Shown here in pieces: positions 16,962 to 24,944 of a stretch of DNA of 64,000 nucleotides. Source of the DNA: an uncultured Lachnospiraceae bacterium (GTDB lineage: Bacteria > Bacillota > Clostridia > Lachnospirales > Lachnospiraceae); contig CAJUHR010000005.1 in assembly GCA_910586255.1 (NCBI GenBank), forward strand, positions 62,001 through 126,000, read 5' to 3'. Both the position numbers and the translations under genes were made by a program. The notes under the pieces are model-generated. The model did no database searches. It worked only from the letters and a program-made list of their open reading frames with translations, and had not been told where the DNA came from. Positions within the stretch are counted from its first letter, which is position 1. Every line of letters begins with the position of its first letter.

Positions 16962-17866
16962 CCTCCATCTCCCTCCCTTTTTTCAGAGTCCTCACGGCCG
17001 GATATTTCCGGTGCTTCCGTTTTTGTTTCTCTTTTCTCTCCTGCTTTTCTCTGCTTCTTCTTTTTCTTTCTGAAAACAAGAAGGATTATTAGAAGCAGTA
17101 AAGCCGCTGCCGCCAGAATTCCTTTCCCATACCACTGCTCTGTTGCCAGCTGCAGCATAGTCACTCCGGGAGTCTCCTTCTCCGGGGTCGGAATCCGGTG
17201 TCCCCGCACCAGCAGCCGGTGGGTGTTCACCCCGTATGGGTAACAGGTATACAGGGTCACCAGATCCTCTCCTCTTTTTACAAATAACTCAGACTGGTCC
17301 TCCGGCTGCGTCACCATAGTCCGGTCCACCTCATAGGTCAGCACCCGGTCCAGGATGGTGATAGTAAACACATCCCCCTCCTTTAACTGGTCCACATCCG
17401 TAAACATTTTTGCCTTCACCAGCCCCGTGTGGGCGGTCAGCACACAGTGGGTGCTTTCCCCGCCTGCCGGCAGGGAGGTTCCCTCCCAGTGGCCGGCGCC
17501 CACCTGCAGAACCGTCTCCTCCGTCCCATGGTAGATGGGCAGATGGACATCAATCCCGGGAATCTCTATGTATCCCATCATTCCCGTTCCCCGGATATCC
17601 AGGATAGAACGATACTCTTCCCGGTCCCTGCGGGTCATCATCATCTGATTCTCTTTTTCCGCCAGGCGTCTGTTATACTCCTCCGCAATCTTCCACTGTT
17701 CACTGTAATCCTCTTTGGAGGCAATCACCTCCGCCGTATAATTCCGGATCTCCTGCTTGCTTTGCCACACATTATACAGATTCAGCATGGTCGGGTACAG
17801 CAGGATACAGGCGCCTGCCAGAAAAATCAGGCCGAAAAGAATTGTTGTCCATCTGCATTTTTTCAT
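16958..17866 (-). CDS. Class C (pilus-polymerising) sortase
   Basis: A 302-residue sortase with transmembrane segments at both ends, as in class C enzymes (N-terminal TILFGLIFLAGACILLYPT; C-terminal ILAAAALLLLIILLVF with a basic tail). The catalytic His is in CVLTAHTGLVKAKMF; Cys and Arg are in LVTLYTCYPYGVNTHRLLVRGHR. Class C sortases link pilin monomers through lysine isopeptide bonds. It lies 52 nt after the major pilin gene on the same strand. Confidence 0.95.
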   Translation of the reverse strand: MKKCRWTTILFGLIFLAGACILLYPTMLNLYNVWQSKQEIRNYTAEVIASKEDYSEQWKIAEEYNRRLAEKENQMMMTRRDREEYRSILDIRGTGMMGYIEIPGIDVHLPIYHGTEETVLQVGAGHWEGTSLPAGGESTHCVLTAHTGLVKAKMFTDVDQLKEGDVFTITILDRVLTYEVDRTMVTQPEDQSELFVKRGEDLVTLYTCYPYGVNTHRLLVRGHRIPTPEKETPGVTMLQLATEQWYGKGILAAAALLLLIILLVFRKKKKKQRKAGEKRETKTEAPEISGREDSEKREGDGG

Positions 17867-17918
17867 AAGCTTCTATCCGTCATTTTGTGTTATGTCTGTT
17901 TCCCGTTTTGATAACTTT

Positions 17919-20201
17919 TCAGTCTTCCCGTTTCCTTCTGGAGATTACAAATGCCGCTCCGGCTCCGGCCATGATTGCCAGGCCAAGGATGGTAAACATC
18001 CGGGTACCGGCGCCGCCGGTGTGAGGAACATATTTGTTGGGAACCTCATAGGTTATGAGGTATTCCCCATCCTGAGCCGTGATGGTCACTTCCTGAAGCC
18101 CTTCCCGTCCCACATATCCATCGGGAGCCTTCGTCTCCTTCAGATAGTAGGTGCCGGCCTTCAAACTTCCAAAGGAAGCCTTTCCTTCTCCATCAGTGGT
18201 CACGGTGTCCCCTACCTGCTGTGTTCCTGCCTTATCCAGATACAGCTCAAACTCTGCGCCTTCCAATGCCTTGTGGGTATCCTGGTCGATCTTGATAACG
18301 CTGATGCTTCCGGTAACTACCTCAACCACGTGGGGGGTATCCGGATCCTCCGGGTCCTTATCGGTATAATCCACCCATGCCTTGTTGGTGGATTTAAATC
18401 CATCTCCTGCTTCTCCTTCTTCTCCGCTGTAGGTGGCGGAATAAGTAACCAGAATCTTTCTTACAACAGTGTCTGTATTCAGGTCAAATTTCTTCTCATT
18501 AAATAACTTGACCAGATCCATGGAAATCTCAAAGCTGCACTGATCCTCATTCGTGGTGGTAAATGTATAGTCATCGGCTGCCAGCTCATTGCCGTCAATG
18601 GAAACCTTAAGGGTATCGTCTTTCATGGTCAGACCAGCTGACATGACATCATGGAAGGTCAGCACATAAGAGCCCTTTGTAATTTCCTTGTTCTCTCCGG
18701 AAGCTGAATCAGCATTGTTTCTGGCAATTTCCGCGTACCGCGCCGGCACATCCCCGTTAACCGTAGCGGAATTAACTGGAGTTTCCGGATTTTCAGGGGT
18801 GTCCGTGTTCTCCGGCTCTGTGGCAGCGCCGCCCTCTCCTGTGGAAGGATTCACAATATTCCACGGGTCTGCCTGCCAGTCAACATAATCGGAAAGATTA
18901 TCCGGCACGTTGGATTCCAGGGTAAAGTTTACGGTCTCACCTGGTTCTACAACGGTTCTGTCAGCATTATCAACCTTTTTATCAATACCGGGTTTATTCA
19001 CCTTGTCCCTGTCACCCGGGTCGGGCTCCTCACCCTTCCATACGGCTGTCAGGACATAATTCTTATTTATACCTGTGATCTCCTCTCCCGGTCTGTAAAT
19101 ATTTCTGTCATCGCCTAACCAGTAGGAGAACTTCTTTTCATCATCCGTAATCCCGTCTCTCACATTTGCGTCACCGCCTGCCGGTACGGTATCTGTGATG
19201 ATTGTCTCGTCACCGTTCTTATAGGTAATGGTATATTCGGTGGCCGGGTCGGTTGGATTGGTTGGATCTGTTGGGTCGGTCTCTTTTGCTTTCCATACGG
19301 CATAAAATGTTATATCTGCATTGATTGTAAACGTATCTTCTTCTGCCCAATCAGCAGTGGTTGCGCCTTTCGTAGTATTCCATCCCAAAAATGTTGCATC
19401 ATTTTTATCTTCCAATCCTAAAACAGTTACCTCGCTACCTTTATCATAGGACAGAGGACTGTTCAAAACAGTAGTGTCTCCATCTTTATAGGTTACTTTG
19501 AACTTTGGAGCTTCTGTTTGTTTGGGGGTCCACTGTGCAGTCAGTGTTTTACTCGGTGCCGCACTGGTGAGAGTAATGGAACCTCCCGGTTGATAGGTAG
19601 TAGTTCCGTCTGACCATCCAAGAAACTCAAAGTTATCTCTGTTTGGGGTACCAGAGTGAATTGTAAAGTTCTTGCTTGTTGCGGTACTGTTATTTTCCGT
19701 CTGATCCGGGAAATTGCCTGTTCCACCATTGAGGTTATATTTTAATGAGTAGTTATAGGTAGGCGTGTTACTCTTATAAACCATATAAATATAATGTGTA
19801 CCTGTTCCGCTAAAGCTCGTAGTATTGCTATTCGAAACATACGCTGAATATGTCGCATTTACACTGTTTATATTTATGTTATATTTATTCCACCCTTTCC
19901 ATGTATAACCAGATCTGATTTTTCCTGATAACACTTTATCTGGATGGAACTCTTTTATCGGTATCTGATGATTTGCATTCGTTGAATGTGTTGAGGTATA
20001 AGTACATGAAATTGTTCCTTTCCAATCACTATCATAATCAACATCATAACCCAAAGGTTTTGTCGCATCCTCATAAACAGGTATCACACGAAAATTGATC
20101 GTTGCGGTACAAGTTGCCGCAAACGCCTGCATCGGAACCATCGCGATTGTCATCAACACCACCATCAGCATTGAGATCCATCGTCTCATCATTTTTTTCA
20201 T
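17919..20201 (-). CDS. Major pilin-like protein with InlB-type repeats
   Basis: A 760-residue secreted protein. It has a signal peptide (MLMVVLMTIAMVPMQAFAA). Three Listeria-Bacteroides (Flg_new/InlB B) repeats lie at about 150-390 (YNLNGGTGNF ... GWSDGTTTYQPGG; FYAVW; YVLTAVW), joined by PTDPTNPTDP. A fimbrial isopeptide-type domain follows (about 405-620, KVNKPGIDKKVDNADRTV), then a SpaA/Cna_B domain (640-725) with E-box YYLKETKAPDGY. The sorting signal VPHTGGAGTR is followed by a membrane span and RRKRED. AAAGGAG precedes the start. HTGG instead of LPXTG is noteworthy. Confidence 0.88.
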   Translation of the reverse strand: MKKMMRRWISMLMVVLMTIAMVPMQAFAATCTATINFRVIPVYEDATKPLGYDVDYDSDWKGTISCTYTSTHSTNANHQIPIKEFHPDKVLSGKIRSGYTWKGWNKYNININSVNATYSAYVSNSNTTSFSGTGTHYIYMVYKSNTPTYNYSLKYNLNGGTGNFPDQTENNSTATSKNFTIHSGTPNRDNFEFLGWSDGTTTYQPGGSITLTSAAPSKTLTAQWTPKQTEAPKFKVTYKDGDTTVLNSPLSYDKGSEVTVLGLEDKNDATFLGWNTTKGATTADWAEEDTFTINADITFYAVWKAKETDPTDPTNPTDPATEYTITYKNGDETIITDTVPAGGDANVRDGITDDEKKFSYWLGDDRNIYRPGEEITGINKNYVLTAVWKGEEPDPGDRDKVNKPGIDKKVDNADRTVVEPGETVNFTLESNVPDNLSDYVDWQADPWNIVNPSTGEGGAATEPENTDTPENPETPVNSATVNGDVPARYAEIARNNADSASGENKEITKGSYVLTFHDVMSAGLTMKDDTLKVSIDGNELAADDYTFTTTNEDQCSFEISMDLVKLFNEKKFDLNTDTVVRKILVTYSATYSGEEGEAGDGFKSTNKAWVDYTDKDPEDPDTPHVVEVVTGSISVIKIDQDTHKALEGAEFELYLDKAGTQQVGDTVTTDGEGKASFGSLKAGTYYLKETKAPDGYVGREGLQEVTITAQDGEYLITYEVPNKYVPHTGGAGTRMFTILGLAIMAGAGAAFVISRRKRED

Positions 20202-20580
20202 TTTCCTAAACTCCTTTCATCTCTTCTCGCCTTTTGACCTAATTGTCCGCCCCTTTTTCTCTCATCCCCGCTTCCCTGCACCCGGGCTTCTTCGTGCAGA
20301 GTTTCCCGCAGGAGCCCCGCCTCCTTTCCCTGTTCTCTCTTTTACTCATGAACATACTTATCTGCCAAATGATTGGGCTTCTTTTGCAAAAATATGAGGA
20401 CATATTGGCAAAGCATTTGGCTCATGGGTATATCTATCCTATAAAGCGCGTTTCCGGTGCGTTCTCCCGCAGCTGCCGGATAATCCGAACCATCTCTGTT
20501 TTCCGGATATCCTGCGATCTGCTCCGTCCAAACGCATCTCCAACACTTTTCCCGGATACCTCTTAACCGGCTAATCCCCG
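20202..20580. repeat. Leader region with dispersed CCAAATGATT repeat, copy A
   Basis: About 380 nt between the acidic LPXTG-like gene and the major pilin gene. No ORF is supported. It holds the pilin ribosome binding site on the left. At 20345-20443 is an inverted-repeat element (TTATCTGCCAAATGATTGGG ... GGCAAAGCATTTGGCTCATG) related to 24675-24772 and 44152-44195. The remainder shows no recognisable promoter. Confidence 0.5.
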
Positions 20581-22935
20581 CTAATCCTCTTTGATTTTTT
20601 CTGTTTTTCCGTACAGCTCCCGGCACGCCAGAAGCCATCCTGCTCCCATCATCAGAAGCATCCCTGCTGCCCTGTAAAGCCTTGTTCCTGTACCGCCCGT
20701 ATGGCGGATGACACCCCGCTTATAAATCCCGAACTCAGAAAAATCTTCCATTGAAAAGCTCAGGGATTCAACCTCATTTACATAGGGCACATCTATTTCC
20801 AGAATATCCAGCATCCTGGGTTTGGAGGATTCCTCCCCAAAGCGCACCACGGACACGGCATTCTCCACCCCCATTGGACCGTTTGTAAATCGCATGTAGA
20901 TCGTTGCCTCATCCGGCACAGACAATCTCACCCACTCGGGCTCTGCTTCCGTCTGATACAGGGCTTCTTCCCCTTCCAGGGCTTCCTCATAGTCCCAAAC
21001 TTCTTCCCCGTCCAAAGCTCCCCCGCGATTCAGAACTTCTTCCCCATCCAAAGCTTCCTCTCCGTCCAGGATTTCCGTCTCCCCCGTATCAGTCCCATCG
21101 GATATCCCGGCTCCTCCATCGATGTCCAAAAGGACCTTTGTCTCGTCTGACTTTACATAAAATCCAATATCATACAAGTCCAGGGCTTCCCCGTCACCGC
21201 CGTAGGCTTCTGCAAACTGGCTACGTCTCTGAAAAAGGCGTCCCGGGTCTGTTTCCTCCGTCACCTGTTTTACCCACAGCTTTGCTCCTGCGGGAACCAT
21301 GGTATCCTTTGGAAGCTCCACCACAACATAGATTCCTCCCCCCTCATACTCGTATCGGAACTGCTTTTCCAGAGAAGGAATCAGCTGTCCTAAGGTCATC
21401 CTGCACAGGCGGGCTGTGGCAATCTCATCCACTCCGACCTGATCGGATATTTCTCCGTATTCTCCCGCATTGCTTTCTGTGGCAGTTGGCGCGGCATTGC
21501 TGTCTGTGGCTTTCCCGGCCTCCACGATTCCCTGGCTTTTATCTCCCCCATTATCCCCATCACCTTTTTCTGCATTACTGTTTGTGGCAAGGTCTGCCAC
21601 TTCGCCATCTTCCATCACCAGGTCACCGGATGTCGGCGGCTGGAATGACTGGTCTTTTTCTCCTTCAATTTCCCCGACAATCGGATTTCCCGGCGCCTGT
21701 TCCGGCCCCTGCTCCGGCTTCCCGGGAGTTTCCTGCCCGTTCCCGGAATCCTCATCCGGAATCGGATCCGGGCTGTCAGGCCCTTGTTCCGGTTCCCCCT
21801 CCGGAGATCCCGGAGATTCTTCCGCATCCCCCTGACCGGCTCCCGAATTCATCTCTCCTGCCAAAATCTCATCTGTGCCTTCCTGTCTGTTTGACGGTGT
21901 TTCGGATAAACTCTCATTCTCCGGTATAATTGGGGCCTCTTCCTTCAATGCACTGTCAGCATCTTCTGTCTGGATTGTCATGGTTTCTCCGGCTGCCTGC
22001 ATCTCTGCTTCCGCCGCGACTGCCCTGGCAGCAAAGGATAACTGTGTCGTTCCTTTGCCTTCCTGATCCACACTGACAACCTTCGTTTCATCTGCTCCCG
22101 AACCACTTCCAGAGCCTTCGCTTTCATCTGCTATCTGGACGCCTCCGACAATGCTGTTTTCTTCTGGCTCCTGAATGCCTCCAACAGCACTATCTTCATC
22201 TGTTTTCTGGTCACCCCCAACAGCACTATCTTCATCTGCCCTCTGGTCGCTTCCCGGACCTTCAATCTTTTCTGTCTCCTGACTGCTTCTGGCAGCTTCA
22301 CTTTCGCTTATTCCCTGCTCATCTCCAGGACCTCCATCTCCATCCGTTCCCGGGCCCTTTTCTTCCGATGCATCGGAACCAGATGCCTGAACGCTTCCGC
22401 TTTCCTCCTCCGGAATCTCTTCCCCGTCCAGAAATGCCTGATACCCGGAGAGCGCCACCTTTTTCGTCACCCGGATATACTCGCCTCCGTCCTCTCCCTT
22501 CCGGTTTACCTTCACCCGGCAGTAAACCATGTCTGGCGTCTCATTGGTATATAAAAGAAGGAGCTCCTCCTCCCCGGTCACCCGGTATGCTTCATCCGGC
22601 TCCTCCGGCAAATCCGGCAACCGCACAAACAGCCGCAGCCCCACTCCGTCCCGGCCTCCCCGAATCTCCGGATTTAACTCATACACCCCTCCCCCTTCCA
22701 CAAAGGTCTGCCAGAACATCCCGGCCTCCCCGTCAATGCTCTCGTACTCCACATCCCCCATTTCCAACTTTCCCACTGCTGCCTCTTCAATCTCTGCAAT
22801 CAGGTCAGAAGCCTCTATCTCAAAAAGTACATCCTTTTCCGTTCCCGTCAGAGCCGCCCACACCCCGGGCTCCACATTGGCAAACACCATTGCCACAATT
22901 ATCAGAGCTGCCAGGTAACGCTTCCCTCTCTTCAT
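20581..22935 (-). CDS. Acidic low-complexity wall-anchored surface protein
   Basis: A 784-residue secreted protein. The signal peptide (RYLAALIIVAMVFANVEPGVWA) is followed by a structured domain (about 30-170). A long Glu/Asp/Gly/Ser/Pro-rich region lies at about 180-490 with short repeats (VGGDQKTDEDSAVGG), then a second structured region (510-740). The C-terminus IRHTGGTGTRLYRAAGMLLMMG resembles that of the major pilin (HTGGAGTR), so the same sortase should process both. It is likely a tip adhesin or pilus-associated subunit; no known adhesin domain was recognised. The ATG at 22935 is chosen because AAGGAGGGAGAGGA precedes it; the earlier in-frame ATG lies within the leader gene. Confidence 0.75.
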   Translation of the reverse strand: MKRGKRYLAALIIVAMVFANVEPGVWAALTGTEKDVLFEIEASDLIAEIEEAAVGKLEMGDVEYESIDGEAGMFWQTFVEGGGVYELNPEIRGGRDGVGLRLFVRLPDLPEEPDEAYRVTGEEELLLLYTNETPDMVYCRVKVNRKGEDGGEYIRVTKKVALSGYQAFLDGEEIPEEESGSVQASGSDASEEKGPGTDGDGGPGDEQGISESEAARSSQETEKIEGPGSDQRADEDSAVGGDQKTDEDSAVGGIQEPEENSIVGGVQIADESEGSGSGSGADETKVVSVDQEGKGTTQLSFAARAVAAEAEMQAAGETMTIQTEDADSALKEEAPIIPENESLSETPSNRQEGTDEILAGEMNSGAGQGDAEESPGSPEGEPEQGPDSPDPIPDEDSGNGQETPGKPEQGPEQAPGNPIVGEIEGEKDQSFQPPTSGDLVMEDGEVADLATNSNAEKGDGDNGGDKSQGIVEAGKATDSNAAPTATESNAGEYGEISDQVGVDEIATARLCRMTLGQLIPSLEKQFRYEYEGGGIYVVVELPKDTMVPAGAKLWVKQVTEETDPGRLFQRRSQFAEAYGGDGEALDLYDIGFYVKSDETKVLLDIDGGAGISDGTDTGETEILDGEEALDGEEVLNRGGALDGEEVWDYEEALEGEEALYQTEAEPEWVRLSVPDEATIYMRFTNGPMGVENAVSVVRFGEESSKPRMLDILEIDVPYVNEVESLSFSMEDFSEFGIYKRGVIRHTGGTGTRLYRAAGMLLMMGAGWLLACRELYGKTEKIKED

Positions 22936-22955
22936 TCCTCTCCCTCCTTGGATCC

Positions 22956-23492
22956 TCACACTTCCGCTTTCATTGTGCTGACCATCCGCATCAGCTCCAG
23001 GGCACTCCTAAAGCCTATGTATCGATTCCCCGTCACCTTTCCCCGCACAAGTCCCTGCAGGCTTCCATGCATCCGCCTTTTCACACTCACCTCCAGAGAA
23101 GCTTTTGTCTGGTTTCTTTGCGGATATCCCTCAAAATCATTCCAGTAAGGATAACAAGATTTCTCTTCCTGCTCCCCCTCTGTCCCCGGGGACAGGCAAC
23201 GGAGCTCCCATTCCCGGTCCAGTCCAGGCACCCGGCTGCACATCTCATCCAGCTTTAAGACCATCTCCCCCGCATCCGCAAATCCCACCGGCTTTTTCTG
23301 GTAAGGGCTTACCATCATCCCGCAGACCCTGTTTCTGTCCCCTTCCTGAATCCATACCAAAACCGTAAGATTTCCTTCTCTCGTTCCTGCTGACTTCTCC
23401 TGCAAAAAAGCTTTCTTATCCAATCGGGTTTCCTGATTTTTATATGCCGTATCCACGTCCAGGCTCCCTTCCTTCTCATCACTCATTGTCAC
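22956..23492 (-). CDS. Leader protein of locus 1, family shared by all three loci
   Basis: A 178-residue, probably cytoplasmic protein of unknown function. It is related to 41082-41453 and, more distantly, to 56409-56936. Shared parts are a GEMVLKLDEMCS-like helix and a C-terminal GSLQGLVRGKVTGNRYIGFRSALELM block. It is the first gene behind the invertible segment, starting 12 nt (GTG) or 18 nt (ATG at 23486) from the recombination site. No strong ribosome binding site is visible. In the ON orientation its 5' UTR would include the 30-bp palindromic site. Conserved first position suggests a regulatory or assembly role, not established. Confidence 0.72.
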   Translation of the reverse strand: MTMSDEKEGSLDVDTAYKNQETRLDKKAFLQEKSAGTREGNLTVLVWIQEGDRNRVCGMMVSPYQKKPVGFADAGEMVLKLDEMCSRVPGLDREWELRCLSPGTEGEQEEKSCYPYWNDFEGYPQRNQTKASLEVSVKRRMHGSLQGLVRGKVTGNRYIGFRSALELMRMVSTMKAEV

Positions 23493-23503
23493 GAAACATC
23501 TCG

Positions 23504-23533
23504 TTTACAACAAAATGTATATTTTGTTGTAAA
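23504..23533. repeat. Switch 1, left inverted repeat (recombination site)
   Basis: Arm TTTACAACAAAA (23504-23515), core TGTATA (23516-23521), then the exact reverse-complement arm TTTTGTTGTAAA (23522-23533). The partner at 23715-23744 has the same arms and the reverse-complemented core, so the two sites are in inverted orientation. Confidence 0.88.
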
Positions 23534-23580
23534 ACCAGGGCTGTTTTACTCATAAACTCAGTAAACCAGCAGAAAAAAAG

Positions 23581-23613
23581 AAACGGACAGTTTCTTTACA
23601 AGACTGTCCGTTT
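23581..23613. terminator. Bidirectional terminator inside switch 1
   Basis: Perfect 11-bp stem AAACGGACAGT / ACTGTCCGTTT with an 11-nt loop. On the minus strand it is followed by TTTCTTTTTTT, a strong intrinsic terminator; on the plus strand by GCTTTT, weaker. Confidence 0.8.
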
Positions 23614-23672
23614 GCTTTTCATGTCCGAAATTACAAAAAAATCAAAAAAAATAGATTTTCTTTAAAAAAGTA

Positions 23673-23701
23673 TAGATTTTCCTGGGAAAATATAGTATAA
23701 T
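23673..23701 (+). promoter_or_regulatory. Invertible promoter P1
   Basis: TAGATT (23673-23678), 17 bp, TATAAT (23696-23701). The -35 is poor but the same AAAGTATAGATTTTC block, spacing and TATAGTATAAT recur in switch 2, so the element is conserved. A weak -35 with conserved flanks suggests an activator may help. Confidence 0.72.
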
Positions 23702-23714
23702 GCTCTCATGGTCA

Positions 23715-23744
23715 TTTACAACAAAATATACATTTTGTTGTAGT
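23715..23744. repeat. Switch 1, right inverted repeat within recombinase 3' end
   Basis: Arm TTTACAACAAAA (23715-23726), core TATACA, then TTTTGTTGTAGT (outer two bases differ from the left copy). On the minus strand this sequence is the last codons (YNKMYILL and stop) of the recombinase gene, so the crossover site is built into the coding region. Confidence 0.88.
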
Positions 23745-24588
23745 CGTCAATAATCAGATCCATCTTTTCCAGCTGTCTGGCATGGTTTTCCCCACTTTCC
23801 ATTGTATAGATGCGGGTTGTCGCGATACTGCTGTGCCCTAAGAGATCCGCCAGACGCAGCATGTCCTTTTCCTGGCTGTAAAAAGAACGGGCAAACAGAT
23901 GCCGCAAATTATGGGGAAATACCTTCTCCTGCCCCAATCCCGCCAGGGCCGCCGTCCTCTTCATGTCCCGCCAGATATTGCTCCGATCCAGCTTTCTGCC
24001 GTTTCGGGTGATAAAAATCATTCCCTCATGGATATTCCTCTTTTTTGCATACTCCAAAAGAAGCTCACAAAGTCCTGCCGGCAGAAAAATCTGCCGCACC
24101 TTCCCTTTGCAGTCCGCCAAAGCCGTTTTCCTGCGGGCCGCCTCCACCGTAATATTCCCCAGCTCCGAGATACGGATGCCAGTGGCGCAAACGGTCTGGA
24201 TCAGCAGGGCCAGCCGCTCGTTTCCCTCCGCCTTTGCCGCCAGAACAAGCCTGCGGTAATCCTCCCTGGTCAGCTCCTTCTCTTCCTGACAGAAAAGCCG
24301 GTACTTCACCTTGAGAAATTTTACCACACAGTCCTCCCACCCCGCATAACGGAGAAGGCTGTTGACTGCTGCCAGGAACCCATTGACCGTGGAAGGAGAC
24401 AGTTCCTCCTTAAGCATCTCCTTCCACCGAATCACCAGATCCTTAGAGACCGGTTTGCCCCCCAGAAACCGGACAAATCGGGCCAGACAGGCCCGGTACC
24501 TCTTTATGGTTCCCTTTCCCTTTTCATTTTCATAAAGCCAGCTTTCATATCCTGCCAGCAATTCCTCATCAATTATGCGTCTTTGCAT
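23716..24588 (-). CDS. Tyrosine recombinase 1 (switch invertase)
   Basis: A 290-residue phage-integrase family recombinase. It has an N-terminal SAM-like core-binding domain (about 1-95) and a C-terminal catalytic domain with Arg in ATGIRISEL (about 139), HNLRH (about 226-229), LLGHSS (His about 252) and Tyr in TTRIYT (about 261). All catalytic residues are intact. The ATG at 24588 follows AAGGAG by 8 nt; a longer reading to 24630 has no such support. Its 3' end contains the right recombination site of switch 1, so it is the obvious candidate to invert 23534-23714. It is closely related to the recombinases ending at 41721 and 44340. Confidence 0.93.
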   Translation of the reverse strand: MQRRIIDEELLAGYESWLYENEKGKGTIKRYRACLARFVRFLGGKPVSKDLVIRWKEMLKEELSPSTVNGFLAAVNSLLRYAGWEDCVVKFLKVKYRLFCQEEKELTREDYRRLVLAAKAEGNERLALLIQTVCATGIRISELGNITVEAARRKTALADCKGKVRQIFLPAGLCELLLEYAKKRNIHEGMIFITRNGRKLDRSNIWRDMKRTAALAGLGQEKVFPHNLRHLFARSFYSQEKDMLRLADLLGHSSIATTRIYTMESGENHARQLEKMDLIIDDYNKMYILL

Positions 24589-24944
24589 TCTTTTGTCTCC
24601 TTCCCGTAATAATTTCCGCTCGTAATTCATATACGCTCATTATTTCTGTCAACCTTTTATTTTCTGCAGATTCTCTTTTATACCCGCGAGCATACTTATT
24701 TGCCAAATGATTGGGGGATTTACCCGGAAGTAAAAGAATTATGCCGGCAAATCATTTATCTCACGGGTATAAAGTTTCTTCAGAATTTTTTTGCACAAAA
24801 ACAGCGCCAAGACGAAAACATGTTGAAAAGCATGCTCCCATCTCAACGCTGTAAGAAATCTTCAAGAAATAACAGGTTATTTCTTGAAGATTTCTAAAGA
24901 TCACAGCAAACATCTGCAAAATGATATTCTTCCTGTCCGAATTC
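24589..24944. repeat. Intergenic region with CCAAATGATT repeat, copy B
   Basis: About 355 nt between the recombinase 1 start and the 3' end of the next gene. At 24675-24772 is an inverted-repeat element: TTTATACCCGCGAG and TATTTGCCAAATGATTGGG on the left, GGCAAATCATTT and CTCACGGGTATAAA on the right. An AGCATGCTCCCATCT-type block near 24830 recurs at 44100 and 26250. At 24855-24896 the sequence AAGAAATCTTCAAGAAATAA faces its complement and forms a hairpin, perhaps a terminator for the gene at 24945. Confidence 0.5.

Larger units (their letters stand above)
23534..23714. other. Invertible promoter segment of locus 1
   Basis: This 181-bp noncoding segment lies between the two inverted 30-bp sites. 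It contains a terminator hairpin (23581-23613) and a promoter (23673-23701) pointing right. The surface genes lie to the left on the minus strand. In the arrangement given, the promoter faces away from them and the terminator blocks read-through from the recombinase gene, so I infer OFF. Inversion would place the -10 near 23547-23552, reading left, with the terminator behind it. No clear ORF is present. Confidence 0.82.

Noticed and set aside
20904..21929. Plus-strand 341-codon Pro/His/Leu-rich frame
   Set aside because: Lies opposite the low-complexity acidic repeat of the surface protein; the repetitive composition keeps the complement open. No start signal.
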